Counted from the first letter of the stretch, positions 16,291-26,569 are shown. The stretch is DNA of 64,000 nt from JAIOSF01 sp047159865 (GCF_047159865.1 NZ_AP038804.1:2170001-2234000); one strand, 5' to 3'. Numbers and translations are program-made. Notes: generated by a model not told the origin, from the letters alone.

Positions 16291-18213
16291 TTGTCATTAG
16301 AATTATTACAAAAACAAGCAGATACGATTAGATTTTTAGCAGCTGATATGGTGCAAGCAGCAAACAGTGGACACCCTGGTGCTCCTATGGGTATGGCTGA
16401 TATTGCTACAGTTTTAAGTAAATATTTAAAAGTTGATCCTACAAACTCTACATGGTTAAATAGAGATAGATTAGTATTTAGTGGTGGACATGCTTCAAGT
16501 ATGGTTTATTCACTTTTACACCTTTGGGGATTTGATGTAACTATTGAAGATTTAAAACAATTCAGACAAACTGGTAGTAAAACTCCAGGACATCCAGAAT
16601 ATAAACATACACATGGTGTAGAGATTACTACTGGACCATTAGGACAAGGTGTTGCAAATGCAGTTGGTTTCGCTATGGCTTCATCATATGCTAAACATGA
16701 ATTAAATACTACAAATGACGTAATAGATCATCATGTATACTGTTTTTGTGGTGATGGAGATTTACAAGAGGGTATTTCTTATGAAGCTTGTGCAACAGCA
16801 GGACACCAACAAACTTCAAACTTAACTATTATTTATGATTCAAATGACATTACTATTGAAGGTGATATCTCTATTGCTTGGAGTGAAGATGTAGCGAAAA
16901 GATTTGAAGCTATTAACTTTGATGTTATTACAATTGATGGTCATGATTTTGATGCTATTGATAAAGCTTTAGAGTCTTCAAGAAATAGTGATAAACCAAC
17001 ATTAATCATCGCTAAAACTGCTATTGGTAAAGGTGCTGCTACTATGGAAGGTTCTCACCATACTCATGGTGCTCCATTAGGTAACGATGAATTAGCTGCT
17101 TCTAAAACAAAAGCAGGATTTGATGCAAGTGCTTCATTTGTAGTAGATGCAGAAGTAAAAGCTGCTTTTGATAAATCAGTAACTGGTGCAGAGTTAAGTT
17201 CAGCTTGGACTGCATCTTTAACAGCTGAAGAAAATGATAAGTTAAATACACTTATTAATCCTTCTTTTGAAAATATCTCTTACCCAGATTTTTCAGAGGT
17301 TTCAGATATGGCGACAAGAGATTCTAACCATAAAGTTTTAAATGCAATTGCTAGTACAGTTCCAGGTTTCATTGGCGGTAGTGCAGATTTAGCTCCTTCA
17401 AATAAAACAGAACTTACAGGTATGGGAGATTTTCCAAAAGGAAGAAATATCCACTTTGGTATCAAAGAACATTCGATGGCTGCTATTACAAATGCTATGA
17501 ATGTATATGGATTATTTAAAGTATTTAATGCAACATTCTTTATCTTCTCTGATTATTTAAAACCAGCTGCAAGAGTAGCAGCACTTTCAAATATCCCTAC
17601 ACATTTTGTATGGACTCATGATAGTATTGGTGTAGGTGAAGATGGTGCTACACATCAACCAATTGAGCAATTATCTCAATTTAGAGCTATGCCTAATTTC
17701 TATACATTTAGACCAGCTGATGCAACAGAAAATATCGAGTGTTGGAAAACTGCTCTTACTATGGATGCTCCTACAGGATTTGTATGTTCAAGACAAAAAC
17801 TTAGAAATTTAAAAGGTGCTAAAGTTACTGGTGATGTTTCAAATGGTGGATATTTATTAGAAAAAAGAGAAGGTGCTGATGTAACTTTGATGGCTTCTGG
17901 TAGTGAAGTAGCACTTTGTTTAGACGCAGCGGCTGAATTAGAAAAACAAGATATCATTGTAAATGTTGTCTCTGTTCCTTGTTTTGATCTTTTATGTGAG
18001 CAAGATGAAGACTATATTGAAGAAATTATCAATATGGAAGAAACATTTGTAATCGCTGTAGAAGCTGCAACAGCTATAGAGTACTATAAATTTGCAGATC
18101 ATGTTATCGGTATGAGTACATTTGGTGAAAGTGGACCTGCTGGTCAGTTATTTGATAAATTTGGTTTTACAACAGAAAAACTTGTTGCAAATATCAAAGA
18201 ATTCGTTTCTTAG
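16291..18213 (+). CDS. tkt: Transketolase
   Basis: The 640-residue ThDP enzyme moves two-carbon units in the pentose phosphate pathway. Visible: AANSGHPGAPMGMADIA at the N-terminus; CGDGDLQEGISYEA followed by the Mg/ThDP asparagine in IYDSNDITIEG; GIKEHSMAAITNAM with the catalytic glutamate; and HDSIGVGEDGATHQPIEQL. The start codon is TTG at 16291, preceded by AGGA; the protein then begins at the family's usual position. It complements rpe (56769), another pentose phosphate gene in the window. Confidence 0.97.
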   Translation: MSLELLQKQADTIRFLAADMVQAANSGHPGAPMGMADIATVLSKYLKVDPTNSTWLNRDRLVFSGGHASSMVYSLLHLWGFDVTIEDLKQFRQTGSKTPGHPEYKHTHGVEITTGPLGQGVANAVGFAMASSYAKHELNTTNDVIDHHVYCFCGDGDLQEGISYEACATAGHQQTSNLTIIYDSNDITIEGDISIAWSEDVAKRFEAINFDVITIDGHDFDAIDKALESSRNSDKPTLIIAKTAIGKGAATMEGSHHTHGAPLGNDELAASKTKAGFDASASFVVDAEVKAAFDKSVTGAELSSAWTASLTAEENDKLNTLINPSFENISYPDFSEVSDMATRDSNHKVLNAIASTVPGFIGGSADLAPSNKTELTGMGDFPKGRNIHFGIKEHSMAAITNAMNVYGLFKVFNATFFIFSDYLKPAARVAALSNIPTHFVWTHDSIGVGEDGATHQPIEQLSQFRAMPNFYTFRPADATENIECWKTALTMDAPTGFVCSRQKLRNLKGAKVTGDVSNGGYLLEKREGADVTLMASGSEVALCLDAAAELEKQDIIVNVVSVPCFDLLCEQDEDYIEEIINMEETFVIAVEAATAIEYYKFADHVIGMSTFGESGPAGQLFDKFGFTTEKLVANIKEFVS

Positions 18214-18276
18214 GAAATATTCTTAATTAATAGCCTTGGTCTGATATTTATATTAGACTAGCTATTATTTCCTATT
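18213..18276 (+). terminator. Long hairpin after tkt
   Basis: GGAAATA...TATTTCC encloses a second inverted pair (AATAGC...GCTATT and GTCT...AGAC), followed by TATTTT. This probably ends tkt transcription. Confidence 0.55.
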
Positions 18277-18294
18277 TTAATAGAAAGAAAAAAT

Positions 18295-18687
18295 ATGTCT
18301 TACCAATCTTGGCATGAAGAACATGCACAAAAACACAAAAAACTCGTAGAAAAACTCTCACATCTTAGTGATGAGGAACTTATCCAATACTTTGACTTTG
18401 ATAATATGGTAGAAAAAGAACCAGACTTTTGTGTAATGTATGCAAAAAATAAAAAATGTCACGATATGGAAACTCTTAATTGTTATCTGTGTGCCTGTCC
18501 CAACTTCCGAGTAGGGGAGAAATCAAGCACTTGTGATATAAATAGTAAGGATGGTGGTAGTATCACTTCAAAAGACGGTTTTGTACATCAAGACTGCTCT
18601 GGATGTACTGTACCACATAAAGTTAGTTATGTAAGAAAAAACTTCAGTAGAGACTGGAAAGAGGTTATGTCGAAAAACTTCGACTAA
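18295..18687 (+). CDS. Cysteine-rich conserved hypothetical protein
   Basis: This 130-residue soluble protein has eight cysteines in clusters: FCVMYAKNKKC, LNCYLCACPNF, TCDINSKDGG and DCSGCTVPH. The arrangement suggests a metal or Fe-S site, but I cannot assign a family. The ATG at 18295 gives the full-length frame. Its stop overlaps the convergent acidic-protein gene by 4 bases. Confidence 0.75.
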   Translation: MSYQSWHEEHAQKHKKLVEKLSHLSDEELIQYFDFDNMVEKEPDFCVMYAKNKKCHDMETLNCYLCACPNFRVGEKSSTCDINSKDGGSITSKDGFVHQDCSGCTVPHKVSYVRKNFSRDWKEVMSKNFD

Positions 18688-18956
18688 TCTTCCTCTTCTG
18701 AGTCACTAATCATATCTGTAATCTCTTGATATAATTCAGCACATTCTTCTTTATCTAACTCTCTGTTTTCGATATCTTTTAAGATATCATTAAACTCATC
18801 TCTCATCTCATGAAGGTCTTTTATCTCTTCATTTTGTTCCTCTGTAGCATCTTTACTACTTGCAATATCAGCAAAAATCTCATCTAGTCTATCTTCGATA
18901 TCTGGCATAACAGTTTCTTCAATTAATTCTTTTAATTTTAAATCACATCTTTTCAT
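18684..18956 (-). CDS. Small acidic coiled-coil protein
   Basis: A 90-residue, strongly acidic protein (ends SDSEEED) predicted to be almost all helical, with heptad-like leucine/isoleucine spacing around IEDRLDEIFADIA and LHEMRDEFNDILKDIENREL. There is no signal or membrane segment. Unknown function. It lies 16 bases after the RND gene start on the same strand, so it is the last gene of the long left-going run. Confidence 0.7.
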   Translation of the reverse strand: MKRCDLKLKELIEETVMPDIEDRLDEIFADIASSKDATEEQNEEIKDLHEMRDEFNDILKDIENRELDKEECAELYQEITDMISDSEEED

Positions 18957-18972
18957 ATAAATTTTCCTTTTT

Positions 18973-21900
18973 TTAGTTTGATTCTCTTAGATATATCAGT
19001 CTATACAACATTGGTACATAGTATAAGTTTAATACTGTAGCCCACAATATCCCAAAACCTAAAGCAACAGCCATAGGTTGTAAAATAAGAGATTGACCTG
19101 ATGCAAAAAATATTAGAGTACTGAGTCCTAAAATAGTTGTCAAAGATGTCAATAAAATTGGACGAAGTCTTAATAGTGCATATTCTTTTAACTCTTCTAT
19201 GTCTTTAGCTTTCTTTATAAAATCCATCATGATTATACCATCATTTACTATAACACCTGCTAATCCCACCATACCAATAAGTCCAGGCATAGTTAAATTT
19301 AGACCCATTACAAGATGTCCTATAAGTACACCTAAAATTGACAATGGAATAGTACTCAATATGATAAAAGATTTTATAATAGAATCAAACATCCAAACTA
19401 AAGATATAAAAATAAGAACAATAGCAATAAGAGCAGCTTCAGCCATCTCCTCTTGCACTTTTTTGTTCTCTTTTTGTTCCCCTTTAATATCTATAGTAAC
19501 TGTTTTTTTGAGTTGTGTCAGTGTTGGTTGTAGTTTTGTATACACTTCATCACTTGTGATATCTCCACTGATACTTGCTGTTATACTTTGTATTGCTGTA
19601 CCATCTTCTTTAAAAATTTGACTCAGTGTTGATATCTCTTGAAATGTCACAATCTCTTTTAGAAGTACTTTTTGAGTGCTATTTGGTATAGTAAGTTCAA
19701 ATTGGTCTAGTGAGCTTTTGAGGTCTTTGTTTTTTGACTGCATCACAATCTCTACTATACCTTGAGCATCATACATTTTTGCAAAACTAGCTTTAAAATA
19801 AAAAGGTTTGAGTTCATTAACGATACCACTTTCAGTAAAACCTAACCTCTGACCATAACTATTTACTGAAAATTTTAGCTCTTTATTTCCTATTAAAACA
19901 TCATTTGCAATATTTGTAATCCCTTTGATTAAAGCGAGTTCTTTTTCGATTGTTACTATAGCTTTTGCTAAAGCTTTTTTATTTTGACTATTTAAACTTA
20001 GCTCTATATCATGACTTACGATTCCAGCCCCTGGTACATAGATATTGAGTTCTGGGAACTTATTTGAGTTTACTTCTTCTTTGAGTACTTCATTTATTTT
20101 GTCAGATATTATTTGCGCTGGTTCTATTCTAGTCATATCTGTATCATCATATTTTGGACTTAAATATGGGTTGATATACTTATCAAAAAAGTTTGATGGT
20201 GCTCGCTCTTGAAGATTTACAAAAATTTGAAAATAAAACTCTTCATTTTGAGGAAGTTGTTTTCCATCTAGTTTAAGTCCTATAACTGAACTAATACTAT
20301 CTATTTCAGTACCCAAATCAAAATTATCAAGAAGTTTTTTTTCTAGTTTTAATACAATCTCTTCTGTCTCATCGATATCATGCCCCACACCAACAGAACC
20401 AGAAACATATACTTGCGTAGTATCAAAATCTGGCATAAACTCAAACTTTAAAATTTTCCCTACACCCATAGTTGCTACAATAATAAATGCAAGTAATGAA
20501 ACAAATGCTATATATTTCCATTTTAAAAGAAATGATAAAACTGTTCTATATAGTTTTTTGTTTTTTGTCCAAATATTATCTGCTTTTGCATCCTCTTTAT
20601 TTACTTTTAGTGAGTGTTTTGCATGTAAAGGTAAAAAGAAAAATGCTTCTAAAAGAGAACTTACCAATAGTACAGATATCATGATAGGAAGTATCCTCAT
20701 AAAAACGCCAGTTTCTCCTGTCATAAGTAAAATAGGTAAGAATGCAAAAATAGTTGTAGCTGTTGCAGTTAATACTGCAGGAAACATCTCTGTTGCACCA
20801 TCAAGTGCTGCTGTCATCTTATCTTTTCCCATCTCGAGGTGTCTATAAATATTTTCTGCAACAACAATAGCTTCATCTACAAGCATACCAAGAGCTAAAA
20901 GTGCTCCTAAAAGAGATAACATATTTAAACTATATCCTAGTTGTTCTGCACTTACAAGTCCTATCATAAAACTTGTGGGTATTCCTATAGCTACAACAAA
21001 AGCGATTCTAAAGTTAATAAAAAAGAATAGGGCAGTTGATAAAAGAATAATTCCAAAAAGTATATTACTCACAACAGTATTTAGCCTGTTTTTTATCCAA
21101 ATAGAAGTATCAGTATAAGTATCAAAAGTAACATCAGAATACTTCTTTTGTTCAATTTCTAAAATTTCTTTTATCTCTTTTACTAAAGCGATACTATCTC
21201 CACTACGACCTTTATTTATCCCTATAGACATATCTAGTTTACCGTTGTAGTGGGATTTTGTAGAGACATCGGCTAGTTTGTATTCTATGTTTGCAATATC
21301 TTTTAAATAAATAGATTGTGTATTAAATTTAAGTATTGTGTTATTGAGTTTAATTAAATCCTTTTCCCCATTTTGACTACTTAGATAGTAGTGTGAGCCT
21401 TTATCTTTAATGATACCAGCTGGAAAAATTGAACTAGTGTTGGCTATTGTATTTACTACTAAAGCTTTATTTAACCCATATGCTTCTATTTTTGCTTCAT
21501 CAAAAGTAATAAGTAACTCTTTATCGCTATCTCCCCAAATAGTAACTTCACTTAAATCGCCTATTTTATTTACTTTTGTTTTAATACTATCTGCTATCTC
21601 TATTAGTTCTTCTCTTGATTTGTCTCCAAAAATAGCTATAGTTACAAGTGGAAAAGCACTCGTTATCTCTTTTACTGTTGGTTCATCCATATCTGTAGGT
21701 AAGTCAGATCGTATCTTTGTAACGATATCTTTTATATCATCCATAACATCAGTTACTTTATATCCACTTTTTAGTTTGATATTGATACTAAAAAAGCCTG
21801 TTTTTACTACCGTAGATATGGTATCTGCTTCACTGATACTTCCTAGTTCATCTTCTATTTTTTGGACAGCTAGTTTATTCAAGATATCACTACTAGCTCC

Positions 21901-22062
21901 TGCATAGTTACCGTTGATACTTATTGCATCTAAACTTGAAATAGGAAAAATCTCTTTAGGGATTTTCATATATGAAAATACAGATAAAATAAATACAAAA
22001 AGTAGTAACATATAGTTTAGTATTGGTTTTTCTAAACCAAATTTTATAATCGATTGTATCAT
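18973..22062 (-). CDS. RND-family efflux permease (AcrB/HAE-type)
   Basis: The 1029-residue protein is full length for an RND exporter: helix 1 at residues about 12-32, a large periplasmic loop, helices 2-6 near 335-500, a second loop, then helices 7-12. Helix 4 has GMLVDEAIVVAENIYRH; the usual Asp-Asp proton-relay pair appears as Asp-Glu. No periplasmic adaptor or outer-membrane channel gene is adjacent, so it is an orphan here. Its ATG directly abuts the cobQ stop, so it is translated with cobalamin genes. Its substrate is unknown. Confidence 0.9.
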   Translation of the reverse strand: MIQSIIKFGLEKPILNYMLLLFVFILSVFSYMKIPKEIFPISSLDAISINGNYAGASSDILNKLAVQKIEDELGSISEADTISTVVKTGFFSINIKLKSGYKVTDVMDDIKDIVTKIRSDLPTDMDEPTVKEITSAFPLVTIAIFGDKSREELIEIADSIKTKVNKIGDLSEVTIWGDSDKELLITFDEAKIEAYGLNKALVVNTIANTSSIFPAGIIKDKGSHYYLSSQNGEKDLIKLNNTILKFNTQSIYLKDIANIEYKLADVSTKSHYNGKLDMSIGINKGRSGDSIALVKEIKEILEIEQKKYSDVTFDTYTDTSIWIKNRLNTVVSNILFGIILLSTALFFFINFRIAFVVAIGIPTSFMIGLVSAEQLGYSLNMLSLLGALLALGMLVDEAIVVAENIYRHLEMGKDKMTAALDGATEMFPAVLTATATTIFAFLPILLMTGETGVFMRILPIMISVLLVSSLLEAFFFLPLHAKHSLKVNKEDAKADNIWTKNKKLYRTVLSFLLKWKYIAFVSLLAFIIVATMGVGKILKFEFMPDFDTTQVYVSGSVGVGHDIDETEEIVLKLEKKLLDNFDLGTEIDSISSVIGLKLDGKQLPQNEEFYFQIFVNLQERAPSNFFDKYINPYLSPKYDDTDMTRIEPAQIISDKINEVLKEEVNSNKFPELNIYVPGAGIVSHDIELSLNSQNKKALAKAIVTIEKELALIKGITNIANDVLIGNKELKFSVNSYGQRLGFTESGIVNELKPFYFKASFAKMYDAQGIVEIVMQSKNKDLKSSLDQFELTIPNSTQKVLLKEIVTFQEISTLSQIFKEDGTAIQSITASISGDITSDEVYTKLQPTLTQLKKTVTIDIKGEQKENKKVQEEMAEAALIAIVLIFISLVWMFDSIIKSFIILSTIPLSILGVLIGHLVMGLNLTMPGLIGMVGLAGVIVNDGIIMMDFIKKAKDIEELKEYALLRLRPILLTSLTTILGLSTLIFFASGQSLILQPMAVALGFGILWATVLNLYYVPMLYRLIYLRESN

Positions 22063-23409
22063 CTATTTATCCAGTATTGTTTCATATATCTTAGAAACAT
22101 CAAGTTTCGTTTTCATTACAGAGATAAACTCATCAATAGTTTTCTTTTTGTATATTTGAAATTTTTCATCATTGTAAAACCCATGTACAAATGTCCCTTT
22201 AATATTATTTTTTTGAAACTCTAAAGGGTACTTTTTGCTGATGCCGTGGTGTATCTCAAAACCTTCGCAATCATTCTTAAACACTTTGTATAATTGCTTC
22301 TTAAGTATCTTATCCTTCATAAAAATTATATTATCATCGATAAAACCTAATCCAGATTCTTTTGTAGGAACAGCAGTCTCAATACACAACTCATCGATGA
22401 TATTTTCAAACATCATTTGATATCCCCCACAGATACCAGTGATAGATTTTTGTCTTGTTTTTAGTTGTTCAAATAATCCAGTTTCTTTTAACCAAAGAAG
22501 ATCTTTTATCACGAGTTTACTTCCTGGAAGTATCACTTCATCAAATTTATCTAAAGATACATTTGAGCTTACAAACTCTAAACAGATATCTGTATCTGCA
22601 ATTAGTGGTTCAAAATCATTGTAATTACTCATATATGGATATGCAATAACTGCAACTTTTTTTGTCGCTTTTGAACAGTTTTGAGTAAAGTTTTTTAAAC
22701 TAGCGCTATCTTCAAAACCAAGATTAAAAGGCATATACGGAAGTACACCAAGTACAGGTATACCAAATCTCTCTTCAATGATTTTTACACCTTCATCAAA
22801 CAGACTCATATCTCCTTGAAATTTATTGATAATAACACCAATAATATTTTTTCGTAGTTTTTCAGGAAGCAGATTATATACACCCCAAATTGAAGCAAAA
22901 ACACCACCTTTTTGAATATCTGCAACAAGTATTATTTTTGTATTAAAATTATCAGCAATATAGATATTTGAGAGGTCTTTATCCATAAGATTTAGCTCCA
23001 CAGGGCTTCCTGCACCTTCACAAACTAAACAATCATATTTATCATCTAAATAGTTAAAACACCTATCTACAGCAGGTTTAAGTACATCGAGGTCTCGATA
23101 ATATTCTCTTACATCTTTATTTTGTACAACTTCACCTTCTACTATTAATGAAGCGCTACTTCCTCGACCAGATTTAAGGAGTACAGGATTGAGGTGATAT
23201 GATGTTTCTATGTTTAAAACATCTGCTTGAAAGTATTGGGCTATTGCTATCTCTTTACCATCATCACATACATGAGAGTTATTAGAAACGTTTTGTGCTT
23301 TAAATGGGGCAACATCATAACCCATATCTTGTAAAATACGAGCGATAACAAAAGTAATGGTTGATTTACCAGCATCACTACTTGTACCAAAAATACTGAT
23401 ATTTTTCAT
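22063..23409 (-). CDS. cobQ: Cobyric acid synthase (adenosylcobyrinate amidase)
   Basis: The 448-residue enzyme amidates four side chains of adenosylcobyrinic acid diamide. The N-terminal P-loop-like ATPase reads FGTSSDAGKSTITFVIARIL, followed by PFKAQNVSNNSHV. The C-terminal class I-type glutaminase has the Cys in GICGGYQMM near residue 330 and the His in GTFVHGF. Slightly shorter than the usual 480-500 residues. It lies 2 bases after the histidine kinase gene and directly before the RND gene. Confidence 0.96.
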   Translation of the reverse strand: MKNISIFGTSSDAGKSTITFVIARILQDMGYDVAPFKAQNVSNNSHVCDDGKEIAIAQYFQADVLNIETSYHLNPVLLKSGRGSSASLIVEGEVVQNKDVREYYRDLDVLKPAVDRCFNYLDDKYDCLVCEGAGSPVELNLMDKDLSNIYIADNFNTKIILVADIQKGGVFASIWGVYNLLPEKLRKNIIGVIINKFQGDMSLFDEGVKIIEERFGIPVLGVLPYMPFNLGFEDSASLKNFTQNCSKATKKVAVIAYPYMSNYNDFEPLIADTDICLEFVSSNVSLDKFDEVILPGSKLVIKDLLWLKETGLFEQLKTRQKSITGICGGYQMMFENIIDELCIETAVPTKESGLGFIDDNIIFMKDKILKKQLYKVFKNDCEGFEIHHGISKKYPLEFQKNNIKGTFVHGFYNDEKFQIYKKKTIDEFISVMKTKLDVSKIYETILDK

Positions 23410-23411
23410 AA

Positions 23412-25280
23412 CTATCGTGGCAAAGTTATTATAAACTCTGCCCCTGTGTATATTGTTTGATTGTAATCATAAGTTCTATTGTGTACTTCTATATTACCAT
23501 TCATTCCCTCTACAATTAGAGTGTATGTCATATGCAGTCCCAAGCCTGTTCCTTGCATTTTATGTTTTGTTGTAAAGTAAGGCTCAAATATTTTGTGAAT
23601 AATATTCTCATCAATGCCTCCTGCATTATCCTTGATATATATTTTTATTTCATTATCAATAATCTCACTTGTAATAAAAATATATTTTAAACCTATCTCT
23701 TGTTCATGAAATGCATCTTTCGCGTTATTGTAAATATTAATAAAACACTGAACAAGTTCATTTGGATAACCATCTATAGCTATCTCTTCATCGATATCAA
23801 CAATTATTTCAATAACCTCTTTTTTAGAAGAACCCTCGATTAAATGTAGGAAACTATCTATATCATTTTTTAAAGAAAATACTTTCTTTTCTCGATCACC
23901 TTTTATATAGTTTCTAAAATCATCGATTGTTTGAGAGAGGTATTGTGCATGTTTATTGATGTTTCCACACGCTTCTAGAAGTGCTTCATCTGTTAATATT
24001 CCATACTCTTTTTTTGCAATAATCCCTGTTGCTCCTGTAGAGATTGCAGAGAGTGGTTGTCTCCACTGATGAGCAATATTTCCAATCATCTCACCCATAC
24101 TAACCATTTTGTCAGATTGAAATAGTTTTGTTTCTATCTCTTTACTTTTAGCAACCTCAATAATAATTTTTTGTTCTAAATTTTCATTAAGATCTTTTAA
24201 TTCTGCTGTTTTTATATTTACGGCTTCTTCTAATTTTTGTTTTTGATTGAGTGTTTTATAGATAAAATAAAAAAGTATTAATAACCCAATAAATAAAATA
24301 ATTCGAATATAGTTTGTATTATTTATCGTTACTTTAATAAAATCATCTTTTTCATAAGAAACAATCCATGCTAAAATTTCTTTATTGATATTATTATGGA
24401 TTGGTAAAAAAGAGATCACATCTGCTGAGTCATTAATACTATTATCAATATTATATATTGCAAATGGTTTCCCTTTGGATACTTTTTGTTTAATTATAGA
24501 CTTAATACCTTTTACTTTTTGTTCTACAAGAACATGATATTCATCTTTTGTATGACTCTTTGGCATACTAATCATGTATTTATCATGTTCAATACTTTGA
24601 CTATATTGAACTACTAAATGGTCTCTTTTCCAAGCTTTAGCATCAAATATACTTTTACATACTAAAAAATGAGTATGGATATTTGCAACATTCGTAAAAT
24701 TGTCTTGAAGATATTCACTTGAAAAAGAGATCTCTATAGCCCCCAAATGTTTTTTATCTTTATTAAAAATAGGATACACATTTCGAAAAGCATGTGCGGT
24801 TCTTCCTTGTGCAAAACCACGAATTACTTTTTTTGTTTCATTTACATACTTAAAATCTGATCGAATATTAGTTAAATTATCCCCATATTTAGAAACTTTA
24901 TGAAATCGTAAAAAAACTGTATTGTCAGGGAACACAAAGTGGTATTGTAAAACACCTCTTTTAAGAAGTTCTTTATATTTATCACTGAAAAGAGTATAAA
25001 GTTCTGCTCTTAATAAATCTCTTTTTTGTTGATTGTTGGTTTCTAAAGCATTTTCAAATATTGTTAAAAATTGTTGATTGTTGACTGTGGATTGATATGC
25101 AATATCTGCCGTTATTTGCTCTTGGTTAAGCAAGACTTTATAGTGGCTTTGTAGTTTTTGTATGTGCGTTTTGAGTGAAATATTGATTCTTTCTTCTTTA
25201 TTGATATCTGATAAGAAAAAAATTATTATATTTATAATAATAAATGAAACAAAAAGAAACAGTTGTAATCGATTTTTGAT
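23412..25280 (-). CDS. Membrane sensor histidine kinase (start uncertain)
   Basis: A canonical start (TTG, 25133) gives 573 residues, but the open frame extends upstream through KNRLQLFLFVSFIIINIIIF, a clear membrane anchor, to a region with GAAGGA and no ATG/GTG/TTG in frame. The coordinate given begins at an ATC (25280) spaced 6 bases from that site. The rest is: extracytoplasmic Cache-like sensor, second helix (YIRIILFIGLLILFYFIYKT), coiled coil, HisKA with NIAHQWRQPLSAIS, and HATPase with YNNAKDAF, DNAGGI and GTGLGLHM. No response regulator is adjacent. It sits between cobS (101-base gap) and cobQ. Confidence 0.8.
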   Translation of the reverse strand: MKNRLQLFLFVSFIIINIIIFFLSDINKEERINISLKTHIQKLQSHYKVLLNQEQITADIAYQSTVNNQQFLTIFENALETNNQQKRDLLRAELYTLFSDKYKELLKRGVLQYHFVFPDNTVFLRFHKVSKYGDNLTNIRSDFKYVNETKKVIRGFAQGRTAHAFRNVYPIFNKDKKHLGAIEISFSSEYLQDNFTNVANIHTHFLVCKSIFDAKAWKRDHLVVQYSQSIEHDKYMISMPKSHTKDEYHVLVEQKVKGIKSIIKQKVSKGKPFAIYNIDNSINDSADVISFLPIHNNINKEILAWIVSYEKDDFIKVTINNTNYIRIILFIGLLILFYFIYKTLNQKQKLEEAVNIKTAELKDLNENLEQKIIIEVAKSKEIETKLFQSDKMVSMGEMIGNIAHQWRQPLSAISTGATGIIAKKEYGILTDEALLEACGNINKHAQYLSQTIDDFRNYIKGDREKKVFSLKNDIDSFLHLIEGSSKKEVIEIIVDIDEEIAIDGYPNELVQCFINIYNNAKDAFHEQEIGLKYIFITSEIIDNEIKIYIKDNAGGIDENIIHKIFEPYFTTKHKMQGTGLGLHMTYTLIVEGMNGNIEVHNRTYDYNQTIYTGAEFIITLPR

Positions 25281-25381
25281 TTTACATCCTTCATATTTTA
25301 TATAAAATTACAATACATTATATAAAATATAATTTTACTATATTTAGTTTTAAAACTCTTTAATTTTTTATATATGAGAAT

Positions 25382-26071
25382 TTAATAAAAAATCAAAATG
25401 GCTATATTTAGGTAGATAATCTCTTGTATCTCTATTGTAAACCCTAATGTATCGCCATTCAGAAATCCCAAATTTTTTTTGAGTTTGGATAATATAAGTT
25501 TTGTAAAAAGATGAAAAGGTAAAAAAAGAAGTTTAACAAAAACAGATGTTTTAAAAGATTCTTGAATACTTTTGATAAATAGACTACTTTTATGGTACTC
25601 TAAATCTAAAGCAAAAAATAAAGAGCTACGACTTAATACAAAAGCTAAAATAAGTACAATATAAGCTTCACTATAAAGTAAAAAAGCAATAGCAAGTACT
25701 TTGAGTAAAACAAAACAAAATCCACCAATAGCCCCAATAGCTCCAACCTGTGGTTCATGCATCACCTCATACACATCTTTTTTACTTAATGATGCAAAAT
25801 ATCCATCAATAGTATCACAAACAGCTTCTAGATGTAAAAAACCATAAGAGAAAAGATATAAAATAGAACATAAAATTGCTTTATAAATTGTAGGTAAAGG
25901 GAGTACTAAAAATAACAGAATCATTACACTTGATAAAACTAAGCCTACCAAAGGAAGACTAAATAGTACTCCTTTGTAAAAATCATTATTTGCTTCAAAT
26001 TTCTTAACTTTTATGGGAATAATAGAGAAGTATGATATACCATATTTTAAACCATTTAATAAATCTTTCAT
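25382..26071 (-). CDS. cobS: Adenosylcobinamide-GDP ribazoletransferase (cobalamin synthase)
   Basis: A 229-residue integral membrane protein with about six helices, near the typical 250. Family features include the N-terminal GLKYGISYFSIIPI, the acidic membrane-edge motif GFLHLEAVCDTIDGYFAS (metal-binding Asp residues) and EPQVGAIGAIGGF. It joins adenosylcobinamide-GDP to alpha-ribazole(-P), the last assembly step. The start overlaps the cobU stop by 4 bases. Confidence 0.93.
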   Translation of the reverse strand: MKDLLNGLKYGISYFSIIPIKVKKFEANNDFYKGVLFSLPLVGLVLSSVMILLFLVLPLPTIYKAILCSILYLFSYGFLHLEAVCDTIDGYFASLSKKDVYEVMHEPQVGAIGAIGGFCFVLLKVLAIAFLLYSEAYIVLILAFVLSRSSLFFALDLEYHKSSLFIKSIQESFKTSVFVKLLFLPFHLFTKLILSKLKKNLGFLNGDTLGFTIEIQEIIYLNIAILIFY

Positions 26072-26568
26072 TTTAACCTTTTTTTTATACCAAGTTTGAC
26101 TTCATATATTTCATCACAAAATGAAGCTAATTTTTGACCAATGATTCCTGTAGTATCTACAAACTTTCTACTTATTTTATCTATAGGAATGACTCCACTA
26201 TTAACATCATTGAGAACAAAAACTATATTTGTATTTAGTTTCTTTAATTGTTTTAGTTGTTTTGAAAGTATATTGATATCTTCTTCAATATGATTTAAAA
26301 TCCACATCGAGATACAATCTATAAGGTATGTTTCACCTTCTTTTATCACTTTAGGTAAATTTGTAGTTTCTTCTATAGTAGTGAAGTTGTTTTTTCTTTG
26401 TTTTTTATGGGCTTTTACTCTTTTTTTCATCTCATCATCAAAATAACTATCATCATAAGTAGCTATATAAAAAGGTTTTTTAGAGGTTTTTTTAGCTAGT
26501 TTTATAGCTTTTTTTTCAGCTAATTTAGACTTGCCAGATTTTTGTCCACCAAAATATAATATGAACAT
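26068..26568 (-). CDS. cobU: Adenosylcobinamide kinase / guanylyltransferase
   Basis: The 166-residue protein phosphorylates adenosylcobinamide and transfers GMP to it. It begins MFILYFGGQKSGKSKLAEKK, a P-loop typical of CobU. YIATYDDSYFDDEM carries the Asp region, and the guanylyl-accepting His falls near AHKKQRKNNF. TYLIDCISMWILN and VLNDVNSGVIP follow. It overlaps cobS and is one base from cobT. Confidence 0.93.
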   Translation of the reverse strand: MFILYFGGQKSGKSKLAEKKAIKLAKKTSKKPFYIATYDDSYFDDEMKKRVKAHKKQRKNNFTTIEETTNLPKVIKEGETYLIDCISMWILNHIEEDINILSKQLKQLKKLNTNIVFVLNDVNSGVIPIDKISRKFVDTTGIIGQKLASFCDEIYEVKLGIKKRLK

Positions 26569-26569
26569 A

